DNA of 64,000 nt. It comes from Candidatus Kuenenia stuttgartensis. GTDB taxonomy: Bacteria > Planctomycetota > Planctomycetia > Gemmatales > Gemmataceae. How positions within the stretch are numbered: the stretch's first letter is position 1; the number at the start of each line of letters is the position of its first letter. A program made the position numbers and the translations under genes. The notes under the pieces are model-generated. The model saw only the letters and a list, made by a program, of their open reading frames with translations. It did no database searches and was not told the DNA's origin. Location of the stretch: NCBI GenBank assembly GCA_945875585.1, contig CAMCLK010000012.1, positions 1 to 64,000 of the forward strand. The letters run 5' to 3'. Positions 43,292 through 52,141 of this stretch are shown here, piece by piece.

Positions 43292-44876
43292 CCGCTATTT
43301 TTGCGGTGCTACCCTGTGAGCGCCATCCGGATTCAAGCTGTTCCCACGATGTTTGATAATGCTTCGACAGCGATTGGTCATAACTATGGTTAAGTCCATC
43401 TGCAAGAAAAGCAGCAAACACCCGTGGGCCCCGTAGTGCTGTCATGTATTGAACAACAGACACACTTTGGGCATAAAACGTTCCCATAAGCCGTGGTTCT
43501 GGATATTCTTGCTGCATCATGAGCGTTCTGATAGGGAAAAGACCTGTTTGGCCCGATAGTCTGGGCAGGTCTGAGATATGCCGGTCAATTCGATCGGAAG
43601 GTTCAGCAAGTACAGCCATGCCCTCATCGGCCCATCTCGGAACCATGTGATTTCCAAAACGCCCTGCGAGGACCGTATGTGTTGCCTCGTGAGGAAGAAC
43701 TCCAATACTCATATTCGGGTCGTCAGCATGAAGGTCGATTCGGCGGAGAACAATTCGTCCTCCTTCGACCTTGACAGTGCTGTGGCCCGGTGACGTCGCA
43801 GGAACTCCTGTAGCTGTGGCGTATTGTGCTGCTGTCGCATAGATAACGACCTCGCATGGCGGATTCCATGGTTCCGCTGCGGTGCCAAACCACTTTTCAA
43901 TTTGTGCAGTTCGCGTTGATTCCAGTTGCCGAGCTAGTGCTTCGCCTACCATTCTTTCAAGGTGGTGGTGTACTCGGAAAGATGGAGTTGCCGTGGTAGT
44001 CCATCCATTGGTTTCCTGATGTGTCGGCGCAGACTCAACGATGTTAGTTCGCGATAAAATGATTTTGAGTTCATCAGTTTGAGGTTTAAGGCGAGGAGCC
44101 ATTGTGGCAATGGATTGTAGTTCTTTGAGTGTTTCGGCGGCAGGCATACCAGTGATGCCTGATTGTGAGATCGTGTGCAAGCGGCTATAAGCCCAGCGTT
44201 CTTGGGCCGCGCGGTCGAGAGAAGGATCCTCTTGCCAAGCCTTGGCAAATGCCGCTGAGGCAGCTTTGTAGTCTTTTCGTGAGAAAGAGGCTTCAGCAGA
44301 TTGCCTTTGAGCGCGGCCTTGGTACTTTTGTTCTGAATTGTTCCATGAAAACGGATTCTGCAAAGCATTAGGAGCGTCTTCAATTTTCCCGCGAGCTGTA
44401 AGACCAGATTGCGTTACCGTTGTTGCCGCAACTGGTGTGATGACTCCCACGTTCACGACAGGAAGTTCTGCTGCGCTGTTCTTAGCTGGCTTGGCAGGTT
44501 CTTGTGTTGGTAACGGTTGAGTTTTCTGACCAGAACGAGCGGTTGTTGGGTCGAGAAATGCCAATCGTCGTTGATAGGTTGCCAGGTCGAAAGATTCGCC
44601 TTTGGATTCAAGTTCGCGAACCAAGCCTGAATATGCCAAGCGCAGCGTCTCTAGGTATGGTTTGTCGCCCTTGATGATTCCTAGGTTCTTTTCGAGTGTT
44701 GCAACGGCACGGTTGTAGTCGCTCTGTTCCAGATGGCCGCGTGCTTCCATCAACGTTTTTTCAATGAGCATTCGGCGCATGAAGGCGCTATCAGCAGGGT
44801 CTTGAGCAATAATTGAATGATTGATGCTAAAAGATATCGTCATGAAGATCGCTGAAATGCAGATAATGCGCCACAT
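43275..44876 (-). CDS. Exported HExxH metalloprotease-like protein with TPR-like N-terminal half
   Basis: 533 residues from ATG 44876, where AAGGAAA lies upstream and a signal peptide begins (MWRIICISAIFMTISFSIN). The N-terminal half (about 30-150) is helical, with ARGHLEQSDYNRAVATLEKN reminiscent of TPR repeats; the C-terminal half has CEVVIYATAAQYATATG, then LPHEATHTVLAGRF with HEATH at 396-400 and a possible third ligand in WADEGMAVLAE. This is the pattern of peptidase-MA-like (gluzincin, DUF1570-type) proteins in planctomycetes. Activity not proven. Divergent to the M2/M3-like peptidase across a hairpin. Confidence 0.65.
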   Translation of the reverse strand: MWRIICISAIFMTISFSINHSIIAQDPADSAFMRRMLIEKTLMEARGHLEQSDYNRAVATLEKNLGIIKGDKPYLETLRLAYSGLVRELESKGESFDLATYQRRLAFLDPTTARSGQKTQPLPTQEPAKPAKNSAAELPVVNVGVITPVAATTVTQSGLTARGKIEDAPNALQNPFSWNNSEQKYQGRAQRQSAEASFSRKDYKAASAAFAKAWQEDPSLDRAAQERWAYSRLHTISQSGITGMPAAETLKELQSIATMAPRLKPQTDELKIILSRTNIVESAPTHQETNGWTTTATPSFRVHHHLERMVGEALARQLESTRTAQIEKWFGTAAEPWNPPCEVVIYATAAQYATATGVPATSPGHSTVKVEGGRIVLRRIDLHADDPNMSIGVLPHEATHTVLAGRFGNHMVPRWADEGMAVLAEPSDRIDRHISDLPRLSGQTGLFPIRTLMMQQEYPEPRLMGTFYAQSVSVVQYMTALRGPRVFAAFLADGLNHSYDQSLSKHYQTSWEQLESGWRSQGSTAKIAVTASR

Positions 44877-44900
44877 GCGATGGTGTTTCCTTAGGGAAAA

Positions 44901-44934
44901 TGCCACGGTCCTGCTTCCGTGCCTGACCGTGGCA
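44901..44934. promoter_or_regulatory. 10-bp inverted repeat between two divergent protease genes
   Basis: TGCCACGGTC (44901-44910) and GACCGTGGCA (44925-44934) are perfect inverted copies separated by 14 bases, 25 bases upstream of one start and 174 of the other. It could be an operator, a 5'-UTR hairpin or a transcript end. No T run follows on either strand. Confidence 0.4.
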
Positions 44935-45107
44935 TGGATCTCCGCGCCACGCTTCCCTGCGGGCAAAGATTGGAATCGGAATCCCAACCCAAGGAGATGG
45001 CGGCGAACGATAGGTTCACACGTTCGCAAAAGCAACCCGAACCGTGGTTGCGGTACATGGGCGGAATCTGCACAATCAGGGCGATCCAAACAGTGAGGGA
45101 CCCGTTC

Positions 45108-46805
45108 ATGAAATACAAACAGATGGCTGGGGTTTTGCTGGCACGTTGGTTGGGGGGAGCGTTAATGGCATCTTCTGCTGTGACAGATGAGGCGCGCTTG
45201 GTTGTTCGAGAGCACGAGGCCCAGATAAAAGCTTTGGAGATCGAATCTGGTCTAGCTTGGTGGGAGGCGAATACCACTGGCAAACCTGAGGCTTTTGCAC
45301 GGAAGGAAGCTGCTCAGAATCGTATTGATCAGGCTATGGGAAACACCGTGCGGTTTGAAAGGCTCAAACGGTTGCGTGCCCAGAAGTCCGAGATTGATGA
45401 CAAAGACCTGAAACGTTGTGTCGAATTATTATATCTGCAATATCTTGAAAAGCAGGTGGACCCGGAAATCCTCAAAAAGATGGTCGCGATTTCAAACCGT
45501 GTCGAAAAGAATTTTAACACATTTCGTGCCAAAGTTGATGGCAAGGAAATGACTGAAAATGAAGTCCGTTCCGTACTTAAAAATTCAACTGATACTGGTC
45601 GGCGCAAGCAGGTGTGGGAAGCAAGCAAAGATGTGGGGCGTTTGTTGGAAGCGGATTTGCGCGAGCTTGTAAAACTTCGCAATGCGGCTGCAAAATCATT
45701 GGGATTCTCGTCGTTTCACGCTATGCAACTGTATCTCAATGAGCAAGACGGCGTTGAACTCCTGAAATTGTTTGACGACCTAGACCGCCTTACGCGTGCT
45801 CCTTTCCTCAAGGCCAAGGGTGAAATGGATGCTATATTGGCAAAAAAATGCCAGATTGGCGTCGATGAATTGCGCCCATGGCACTACCACGATCCCTTTT
45901 TTCAGGAAAGTCCGGCCATCTACCCTGCGGATCTAGATGCTCCTTTTCGAAAGGCTGATATTTTGGCGCTTTGCCGCGACTTCTATAAGGGAATCGGGTT
46001 GCCTATCGACAAGGTTCTGGCGCGAAGCGACTTGTATGAAAAACCCGGTAAAAGCCCGCATGCATTTTGTACGGATATCGATAGGTCAGGCGATGTTAGG
46101 GTTCTGGCCAATATCGCTCCCAATGAATATTGGGCTTCAACCATGCTCCATGAATTGGGGCACGCGGTTTACTCAAGTTTGAACATGTCTCAAGATCTAC
46201 CCTACCCCCTTCGTGGGGAGGCGCACATTCTCACGACTGAAGGAATTGCCATGCTTTTTGAAAGATTCTCGCGTAAAAGCGCGTTTCTGGAGCGCATGGG
46301 TGTTCATTTGGCAGACCCGGTGGCATTTGAATCGGCAGCATCCCGATCGTTGAAACTCCGGTTGTTGATTTTTTCAAGGTGGTGTCAGGTGATGCTGCGT
46401 TTTGAAAAAGCCATGTATGAAAACCCCGATCAGGATTTGAATGCGCTTTGGTGGGATCTGGTGGAGCGGTATCAGGGGCTGAAAAGGCCGGAAGGAAGGA
46501 ATGCACCTGATTTTGCTAGCAAGATTCACATTGTGAGCGCCCCTGTTTATTACCACAACTACATGATGGGAGAGCTTTTTGCCTCTCAGGTGCACCATGC
46601 TCTTTGTCGGGAACTGTACCCCGACAAAAAGATTGGTGAGGTCATTTACTGCGGTGACAGCCGTGTTGGGCGCTTTTTTCAGGAAAAGATTTTCAGCCAC
46701 GGGCGAAGGCTATCCTGGAACGACTTAACGCTGTCTGCTACTGGCAAACGGTTGAATCCCGAGGCGTTTGCAGCCGATTTTGAGGATACTTCAACCAAGC
46801 CCTGA
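45108..46805 (+). CDS. Zinc metallopeptidase, M2/M3 clan (peptidyl-dipeptidase or oligoendopeptidase-like)
   Basis: 565 residues from ATG 45108, which has GAGGGA seven bases upstream. N-terminal signal-like segment (MAGVLLARWLGGALMASSAV). Long helical body with EARLVVREHEAQIKALEIESGLAWWEAN at the start, then HELGH (348-352) with a further Glu in LTTEGIAMLFE (Glu378), the gluzincin layout. The N-terminal motif and length (about 565) fit angiotensin-converting-type M2 or related M3 enzymes. Its substrate is not known. Divergent from the HExxH protein on the other strand. Confidence 0.82.
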   Translation: MKYKQMAGVLLARWLGGALMASSAVTDEARLVVREHEAQIKALEIESGLAWWEANTTGKPEAFARKEAAQNRIDQAMGNTVRFERLKRLRAQKSEIDDKDLKRCVELLYLQYLEKQVDPEILKKMVAISNRVEKNFNTFRAKVDGKEMTENEVRSVLKNSTDTGRRKQVWEASKDVGRLLEADLRELVKLRNAAAKSLGFSSFHAMQLYLNEQDGVELLKLFDDLDRLTRAPFLKAKGEMDAILAKKCQIGVDELRPWHYHDPFFQESPAIYPADLDAPFRKADILALCRDFYKGIGLPIDKVLARSDLYEKPGKSPHAFCTDIDRSGDVRVLANIAPNEYWASTMLHELGHAVYSSLNMSQDLPYPLRGEAHILTTEGIAMLFERFSRKSAFLERMGVHLADPVAFESAASRSLKLRLLIFSRWCQVMLRFEKAMYENPDQDLNALWWDLVERYQGLKRPEGRNAPDFASKIHIVSAPVYYHNYMMGELFASQVHHALCRELYPDKKIGEVIYCGDSRVGRFFQEKIFSHGRRLSWNDLTLSATGKRLNPEAFAADFEDTSTKP

Positions 46806-46974
46806 GTTGATTCCGCGCCGCAATTTATTGGCTCTCTTGCTGGCGCTGCATTTTTTCATGGAATCCTGCTCTGCCGCAAACCAGTCGAAGCTGGTATCGC
46901 GGCATGGGATCGTGTGGATTAGGTTGCGTCTGATTTTTTGTTGCTCATCGAGCCAAATGGTTTCATTAGTTATT

Positions 46975-47008
46975 GGCGCTGGTATTCAAGCCGTTGAATA
47001 TCAGCGCC
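46975..47008 (+). other. 15-bp hairpin between the peptidase and the DHS-like gene
   Basis: GGCGCTGGTATTCAA (46975-46989) pairs with TTGAATATCAGCGCC (46994-47008), fourteen Watson-Crick pairs plus one G-U, with a GCCG tetraloop. A weaker GCCC...GGGC followed by TTTTGTTT lies just downstream (about 47017-47040). Together they may end the peptidase transcript. The rest of the 297-base gap 46806-47102 holds nothing I can identify. Confidence 0.55.
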
Positions 47009-47102
47009 TGAATCTGCCCAAGTGCCAACGGGCTTTTGTTTAAAACGTGATGTTGGCACACAGAGGGTTGCCAGTTTGCTTTCATTCGGCTAATCCTTCA
47101 GC

Positions 47103-48251
47103 ATGAAACACCATGAACATAACCGTCCGTGCCCCAAGGGCCCCGGCGCTACTATCGCTGCCATTACCCACAAGCGTATCGACCCGCCTGCGGTTTCGGC
47201 TGACATGTCGATTTCGGAGCTGCTGGACACGATTTTTTTGTCTTACAACGCAGGCAGACTGCGCGAGGCGGCACAACTGTTGGCGGGCAAAATGCTCGCC
47301 GACAATGTGACCCTTGGAGTTTCTTTGTCTGGGGCATTAACCCCAGCGGGTCTGGGTATCTCATGCCTAGTGCCTTTGATCGAGCACGGACTTATTGACT
47401 GGATCGTTTCGACTGGGGCCAACGTCTACCATGATGCCCACTTCGCATTGGGCATGGAGTTGCATCAGGGACGTCCCGGAATGGACGATCACCAGTTGCG
47501 TGACAACCAAGTTATACGTATTTATGACATCGTTTTTGATTATGAAAACTTGTTGGGTACAGATGCGTTCTTCCGGGCCATGGCGCGGAAGGAACCGTTC
47601 CAGCACACCATGGGCACTGCCGAATTTCATCACCTTGCCGGAAAATTTCTAGATGCTCGCGAACGGGAGCTTGGGCTTTCGGGCAAAAGTTTTCTGGCAG
47701 CAGCCTACAGGCATGGGGTCCCGGTTTTTACATCCTCTCCGGGTGACAGTTCCATTGGCATGAATCTGGCGGCACTTCAACTTGAAGGGGGCGCCTTGCA
47801 GATCGATCCATTGCGTGATGTGAATCAATCGGCTGCGATCGTTTGGTCCGCGAAACAGGCTGGAAAAAGTGCTGTCATGATTCTGGGTGGTGGTTCGCCA
47901 AAGAACTTTATTCTTCAGACGGAACCCCAAATTCAGGAAGTTTTGGGATTGGAGGAAAGCGGTCACGACTATTTCCTTCAGGTGACTGATGCCCGCCCAG
48001 ATACGGGTGGTTTGAGCGGAGCAACTCCTCAGGAAGCCATGACGTGGGGGAAAGTCGATCCGGAGCAACTGCCTGATACGGTCACCTGCTACCTCGACAC
48101 CACGGTCGCTCTTCCCCTTCTGGCAACTTATGCTGTTGCTCGTAAAGGAAAGCGCACACCACGCAGGTTGATGGATCGCCTTGCTGAATTAACTGAGAAA
48201 TTGAAAGATTCGTATTTGGAAAAGCTTAAACGCGAGGCTCATCGGGCCTGA
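47103..48251 (+). CDS. Deoxyhypusine-synthase-like protein
   Basis: 382 residues. The DHS fold is followed through [51 protein letters not shown] and [19 protein letters not shown], ending in [18 protein letters not shown] with the conserved active-site Lys (Lys317) in WGK. DHS transfers an aminobutyl group from spermidine; bacteria lack eIF5A, so bacterial members probably make polyamines such as homospermidine-related products. The N-terminal 15 residues are basic and non-conserved looking. Convergent 13-base overlap with the Cys/Met PLP enzyme. Exact product not known. Confidence 0.88.
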   Translation: MKHHEHNRPCPKGPGATIAAITHKRIDPPAVSADMSISELLDTIFLSYNAGRLREAAQLLAGKMLADNVTLGVSLSGALTPAGLGISCLVPLIEHGLIDWIVSTGANVYHDAHFALGMELHQGRPGMDDHQLRDNQVIRIYDIVFDYENLLGTDAFFRAMARKEPFQHTMGTAEFHHLAGKFLDARERELGLSGKSFLAAAYRHGVPVFTSSPGDSSIGMNLAALQLEGGALQIDPLRDVNQSAAIVWSAKQAGKSAVMILGGGSPKNFILQTEPQIQEVLGLEESGHDYFLQVTDARPDTGGLSGATPQEAMTWGKVDPEQLPDTVTCYLDTTVALPLLATYAVARKGKRTPRRLMDRLAELTEKLKDSYLEKLKREAHRA

Positions 48252-49402
48252 TTGACGGCGAGCATGCCTTTGGCGAACCCGGCTTGAATGATTTCAAACG
48301 ATTCGATCCCAGTGGATACCCGGAGCAATCCGGGGCCAATTCCCTCAGCTTCTCGTTCGCTGGCTGATAATCCACGATGAGACGTACCAGCTGGATAACT
48401 CAGCGTGGTTCCAGTATGGCCCAAGGATGGGCTGAGGGTGAATTCTTGGCAACCGCGGATGAAAGCTTGGGCTCCGCCGCGGCCACCTGCTAACTCAAAG
48501 GCCACAATATTGCAGCTTCCCATTGGCATGGTTCGAACCGTGAGAGAATGATCTGGATGTCCGGGAAGTGATGGATGGTGAACAGCCTCGACTCCCTGCT
48601 GCCCTGCAAGGAATGTGGCTAACTGGCATGCATTCGATTCGGCCGCCTTCACGCGTAATTCAAGGGTTTCCAACCCACGAGATGTCAGCCAGCAATCGAA
48701 AGGTGAGCTGTTGAGCCCATAAAGGCTGATGAAGGGATGAATTCGCGCCTTCAAGCTGCTGTGGCCCGCCACTAAGCCCAGTGTGGCATCACTATGGCCG
48801 TTAGCCAGCTTTGTGAGGCTTTCAATAACAATGGAAGCACCCATTTCAAGGGGACGAGCAAAAATGGGGGTTGCAAATGTATTGTCCACCGCGAGTGGTA
48901 CACCAGCGGTCTGGCATATATTCCCGAGGCGGCCAATATCGGCCACGCGGACCAGTGGATTTGAGACTGTTTCAACCAAAACCAAATGGGCAGGTTGTTC
49001 CAGTTCGCGTTCCAGATCTTCTGGGCAATCAGGAGTGAACCACGATACCTGAGTGCCGCGTGACTCTAAATCCCTGATGAGGACAATGGTTTTCCCGTAA
49101 AGCCACCGGCTGGCGACTATCCGCCGGCCAGGTCCCAATAGTCCAAGGAAAACCGCTGCGATCGAAGACATGCCCGAGGAAGTAATACTTGCCCAGTCGG
49201 CGTGCTCGAGTCGTGCAAGCCGACTGGCCAGATCGTCCGCATTAGGGTGGCCGTCCCGGGCGTAAAGGTATACTTGGTCCGACCCGGTAAAATACGACTC
49301 AAGATCATCAAGATCTGTGAAGTTGAAAACGCTGGACGGGTGGATTGAAGGGGCCAGTGGCCTGTGTGTTCCGTTCATGGTCGGTCTAGATTGAGAAGGC
49401 AT
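48239..49402 (-). CDS. Cys/Met metabolism PLP-dependent enzyme (cystathionine gamma-synthase/lyase group)
   Basis: About 387 residues from ATG 49402; an ATG at 49378 is a shorter alternative. PLP fold type [46 protein letters not shown], then the lysine site [18 protein letters not shown] and LGLVAG, and C-terminal [18 protein letters not shown]. The family includes MetB, MetC, MetZ and methionine gamma-lyase; the Arg/Ser details do not allow a choice by eye. It lies four bases after the lipoprotein gene stop on the same strand. Confidence 0.88.
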   Translation of the reverse strand: MPSQSRPTMNGTHRPLAPSIHPSSVFNFTDLDDLESYFTGSDQVYLYARDGHPNADDLASRLARLEHADWASITSSGMSSIAAVFLGLLGPGRRIVASRWLYGKTIVLIRDLESRGTQVSWFTPDCPEDLERELEQPAHLVLVETVSNPLVRVADIGRLGNICQTAGVPLAVDNTFATPIFARPLEMGASIVIESLTKLANGHSDATLGLVAGHSSLKARIHPFISLYGLNSSPFDCWLTSRGLETLELRVKAAESNACQLATFLAGQQGVEAVHHPSLPGHPDHSLTVRTMPMGSCNIVAFELAGGRGGAQAFIRGCQEFTLSPSLGHTGTTLSYPAGTSHRGLSASEREAEGIGPGLLRVSTGIESFEIIQAGFAKGMLAVNQAR

Positions 49403-49406
49403 GGTT

Positions 49407-50345
49407 TCAACGACTGTTGGATAAACGTGAAATAGCCTGCTCCCAAGCCGGGTCGGCATTTTCGCGTCGATAGCCAAGTCTGGCGGCCTGCTCGCGTGCC
49501 TGAGTTTCGCTCAGGGTGAGGTACCGTGTGGCGTAAGCAATCCAAATGGCGCCTGTGCGGGTACCGTCCCGATCAAATAGGAATACAGGCCTACCATTGG
49601 CGGCTTGAATGTCGCGGTCCAAGGCTGCAAGAAGTGTCGCGTCGAGTGACTGCGCCGAAACTTCAAGAGATTTGTAAGTCATGTTTTGGCGTTCGACCAG
49701 TTGCCTACACGCGGAGATGTCTTCCGAAGGTTGGCGCAGTTGAATGACCGTGGAAAATCCAGCCTCTTTCAGCCAGTTGATTCCATCAGGAAATGGCTGC
49801 TGACCTCCGGCGATCTTGTCGGCCAACACAGCATATCCAGGAATATCAACTGGAAATGAAGATGCGCTGCCTGCCGAACGTGTTTGCGTTGGAGTTGGCG
49901 TCGTTTCGGGTGGACCAAGAATAATGGTTGAGGGAACGGGTACCTTGTTCGCTGTGACGGGGGCGGGTGGAGGTGGGGCCATACCAAGGCCTGGGCCAGA
50001 TGCGCCGATTGGTGGTGGATTCATGCCCAGCCCGGGGCCATTCTGAAAGGCAGGTGGAGCCATACCTGAGGCATTTCCCGGGTATGCAGGGCCTGCGCCA
50101 ACGGGAGGTGGGCCAAATGCTGGTGGCTGAGCGCCAAGCACAGGTGGTTGCGGGCCTGGGCCAGGCAAAGCACCTGGTGGTGGGCAGGTTGGGCAGTTGG
50201 ATGGTTTTTGCGTGGTGCCAAATAGCCTCTGACCCAAAGGGGCTTTGGGAGGTTTCTGGCCGGGTGCGCATGCAGTTGGACTGGTGGACTGGCAACCTGT
50301 AGCCAGTAACCCCAAGCACATGGTAAGCGAAAGATAGCGAATCAT
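49407..50345 (-). CDS. Lipoprotein with Pro/Gly-rich linker and degenerate phosphatase-like domain
   Basis: 312 residues from ATG 50345, with AGGA eight bases upstream. A lipobox LLATGC gives the lipidation Cys18. A long Pro/Gly/Ala-rich linker (about 30-150) with repeated GPGLGM and PPP pieces follows. The C-terminal domain (about 165-310) resembles a dual-specificity/DUF442-type phosphatase: GINWLKEAGFSTVIQLRQ, then FLFDRDGTRTGAIW where a catalytic HCxxGxxR would be. The Cys and His are not there, so it is probably inactive as a phosphatase. Anchored to a membrane by lipid; role unknown. Confidence 0.6.
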   Translation of the reverse strand: MIRYLSLTMCLGLLATGCQSTSPTACAPGQKPPKAPLGQRLFGTTQKPSNCPTCPPPGALPGPGPQPPVLGAQPPAFGPPPVGAGPAYPGNASGMAPPAFQNGPGLGMNPPPIGASGPGLGMAPPPPAPVTANKVPVPSTIILGPPETTPTPTQTRSAGSASSFPVDIPGYAVLADKIAGGQQPFPDGINWLKEAGFSTVIQLRQPSEDISACRQLVERQNMTYKSLEVSAQSLDATLLAALDRDIQAANGRPVFLFDRDGTRTGAIWIAYATRYLTLSETQAREQAARLGYRRENADPAWEQAISRLSNSR

Positions 50346-50580
50346 TGTCGTAGTCCTCATCACTACATTTATGCTACGTCCGGCGGCCCATGTCTTGACA
50401 TCGCGTTCTTGAGGAAAAATCCGGAAAACTGCGGAAGGCGAGTTCGGCCTTGACGATTGTTCCGTGTGAGCTTGCCGGATTTTCGATCAGAACTGATGCA
50501 TCTGACCGGATCTTGGCAAGTTTTACGGTGGCATTCTCGCTACCATGACATGGGTTCAGTCACCTTGGGAAGGCGCCACG

Positions 50581-51186
50581 ATGTCACAGGCCGATCTTGA
50601 TTCCATTCGCGAACAAAAAAAGGTTCTACGGGAGCAGGCGCACGAGCGCCGCAATGCCCAGCAGGACAAAGATGCCCTGAGTGAGCGCATCTGCGACAAG
50701 CTGATGGACACGCCTGAATATCAGGCAGCCAGCACGGTACTTTGGTACGTCGATGTTCGTAGTGAAGTCAGAACTAGACAGCATTTCCCCAAAGCACTGG
50801 AACAGGGCAAGACAATTGTTGTTCCCTACTGCGTTGATGGATTCCTGCACCTGTTTCACCTTGTAGACATGAACGAACTCGATTTGGGCAAGTATCGAAT
50901 TCTTGAGCCTAAGGTTGAACTGCGTGATCTTCCGCAGAAACGCATCGATCCATCAACCATTGATCTTGTTGTGGTGCCTGGAGTTGGTTTCGACCGCCGT
51001 GGCGCGCGCATGGGGCATGGATTTGGTTATTACGACAAGCTGCTGGAACACGTCCGTCCAGGAATTCCACTGATCGCCTTGGCATTTGATTGCCAGATTT
51101 TCAATGAAATTCCCGCCGCGCCCCACGACGTTTTCATGACCCGTGTTTTGACAGAATCAGCGGCATACCCCCTCCCTGTGGCCTGA
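50581..51186 (+). CDS. 5-formyltetrahydrofolate cyclo-ligase
   Basis: 201 residues from ATG 50581, with GGAAGG upstream; the ATG at 50545 is in frame but has no better site. Motifs: EQKKVLREQAHERRNA (N-terminal basic ATP region), VLWYVDVRSEVRT, PGVGFDRRGARMGHGFGYYDKLLE (the substrate and Mg/ATP signature). It converts 5-formyl-THF to methenyl-THF. It lies 18 bases before ftr, both dealing with formyl groups on C1 carriers; co-transcription is likely, and this linkage is worth noting. Confidence 0.92.
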   Translation: MSQADLDSIREQKKVLREQAHERRNAQQDKDALSERICDKLMDTPEYQAASTVLWYVDVRSEVRTRQHFPKALEQGKTIVVPYCVDGFLHLFHLVDMNELDLGKYRILEPKVELRDLPQKRIDPSTIDLVVVPGVGFDRRGARMGHGFGYYDKLLEHVRPGIPLIALAFDCQIFNEIPAAPHDVFMTRVLTESAAYPLPVA

Positions 51187-51204
51187 TTCCCGGAGTGCCG
51201 AGAA

Positions 51205-52134
51205 ATGTCTGCGATTGTAGACGATACCTATGCCGAAGCCTTCCGCAGCATATTCGCGGAGGTGTTGATCACTGCGCGCGACCGCACGTGGCTTGACCAT
51301 GCGGTGCGGGCAGCAACGGGAAATGCATCGAGCACAATATTGTGCGATTGCGAGGCAGGAATAGACCGCTATGTCGGTCCGGGCGGAGATACTTCCTTTA
51401 CGGTTCCAGATGGGCGACCCGGCGCATTGGTTCAGTTTCATGTGCCGCGGTTCCGCAAGGACCGGGTTGAAGCCATTGAACGTTCGTTGCTGGTACGTAT
51501 CAGCCAAAACGTGCTGACGTGCGCAACGGCCGCAGTGTTTTCAACGGATCCCACTGAAGGATGGGTCCCTTTGGGACGAAAAATTGCCTACTTTGGTGAT
51601 GGCCATCAATTTCGTGATACCCGTTTTGGTCGTCCGGTTTGGGTCATTCCCATCTTGGGCGGCGAGTTTACCATCGACCGCAGGTTTTATTATCGCGATG
51701 GCTTGATGGGTGGAAATCTTTGGTTCATGGGCGCATCAACCGACGCGGCCTTGTTGGCCGCCGAACGGGCACATGCCGCTGCTGCTGCAACGCCGGGCGT
51801 TATCTGCCCATTTCCGGGTGGTGTGGCAGCCAGTGGTTCCAAGGCTGGTAGCCGGTATAAGTTTGCCATTGCCAGTACTTTTGCCGAGTACTGTCCAACA
51901 CTGCGCGACAAGCCCGGGGTAGAAACCCGCTTGCCCGAAGGAGTTGCTTCGGTGATGGAGATCATCATCAATGGCCGTGACCTTCCGACATTAATAACAG
52001 CCACGCAGGCTGCGATTGCTGCTTCTCGTGAAACTCCGGGCCTGCTTCGCATCTCGGCGGGCAATTATGGTGGTAGACTTGGAAAGAGTTTCGTTTACCT
52101 TCATCCGGACAAGCAACCTCCGGTCCTTGCCTGA
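51205..52134 (+). CDS. fhcD: Formylmethanofuran:tetrahydromethanopterin formyltransferase
   Basis: 309 residues, close to Ftr (about 297). The chain begins DDTYAEAFRSIFAEVLITA and continues GNASSTILCDCEAGIDRYVGP, GDTSFTVPDGRPGALVQFHVP, RIPI-like GRPVWVIPILGGEFTIDRRF, VICPFPGGVAASGSKAGSRYKF and a final PGLLRISAGNYGGRLGKSFVYL, all hallmarks of Ftr. It moves a formyl group between methanofuran-type and tetrahydromethanopterin carriers in an archaeal-type C1 pathway that some Planctomycetes use for formaldehyde oxidation. Other H4MPT genes (mch, fae, mtdB) are not in this window. Confidence 0.95.
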   Translation: MSAIVDDTYAEAFRSIFAEVLITARDRTWLDHAVRAATGNASSTILCDCEAGIDRYVGPGGDTSFTVPDGRPGALVQFHVPRFRKDRVEAIERSLLVRISQNVLTCATAAVFSTDPTEGWVPLGRKIAYFGDGHQFRDTRFGRPVWVIPILGGEFTIDRRFYYRDGLMGGNLWFMGASTDAALLAAERAHAAAAATPGVICPFPGGVAASGSKAGSRYKFAIASTFAEYCPTLRDKPGVETRLPEGVASVMEIIINGRDLPTLITATQAAIAASRETPGLLRISAGNYGGRLGKSFVYLHPDKQPPVLA

Positions 52135-52141
52135 GTGAACC

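Noticed and set aside
46768-47043. 91-codon frame overlapping the end of the M2/M3-like peptidase
   Set aside because: Starts inside the peptidase gene in another frame and runs through the 15-bp hairpin; no motif or ribosome site.
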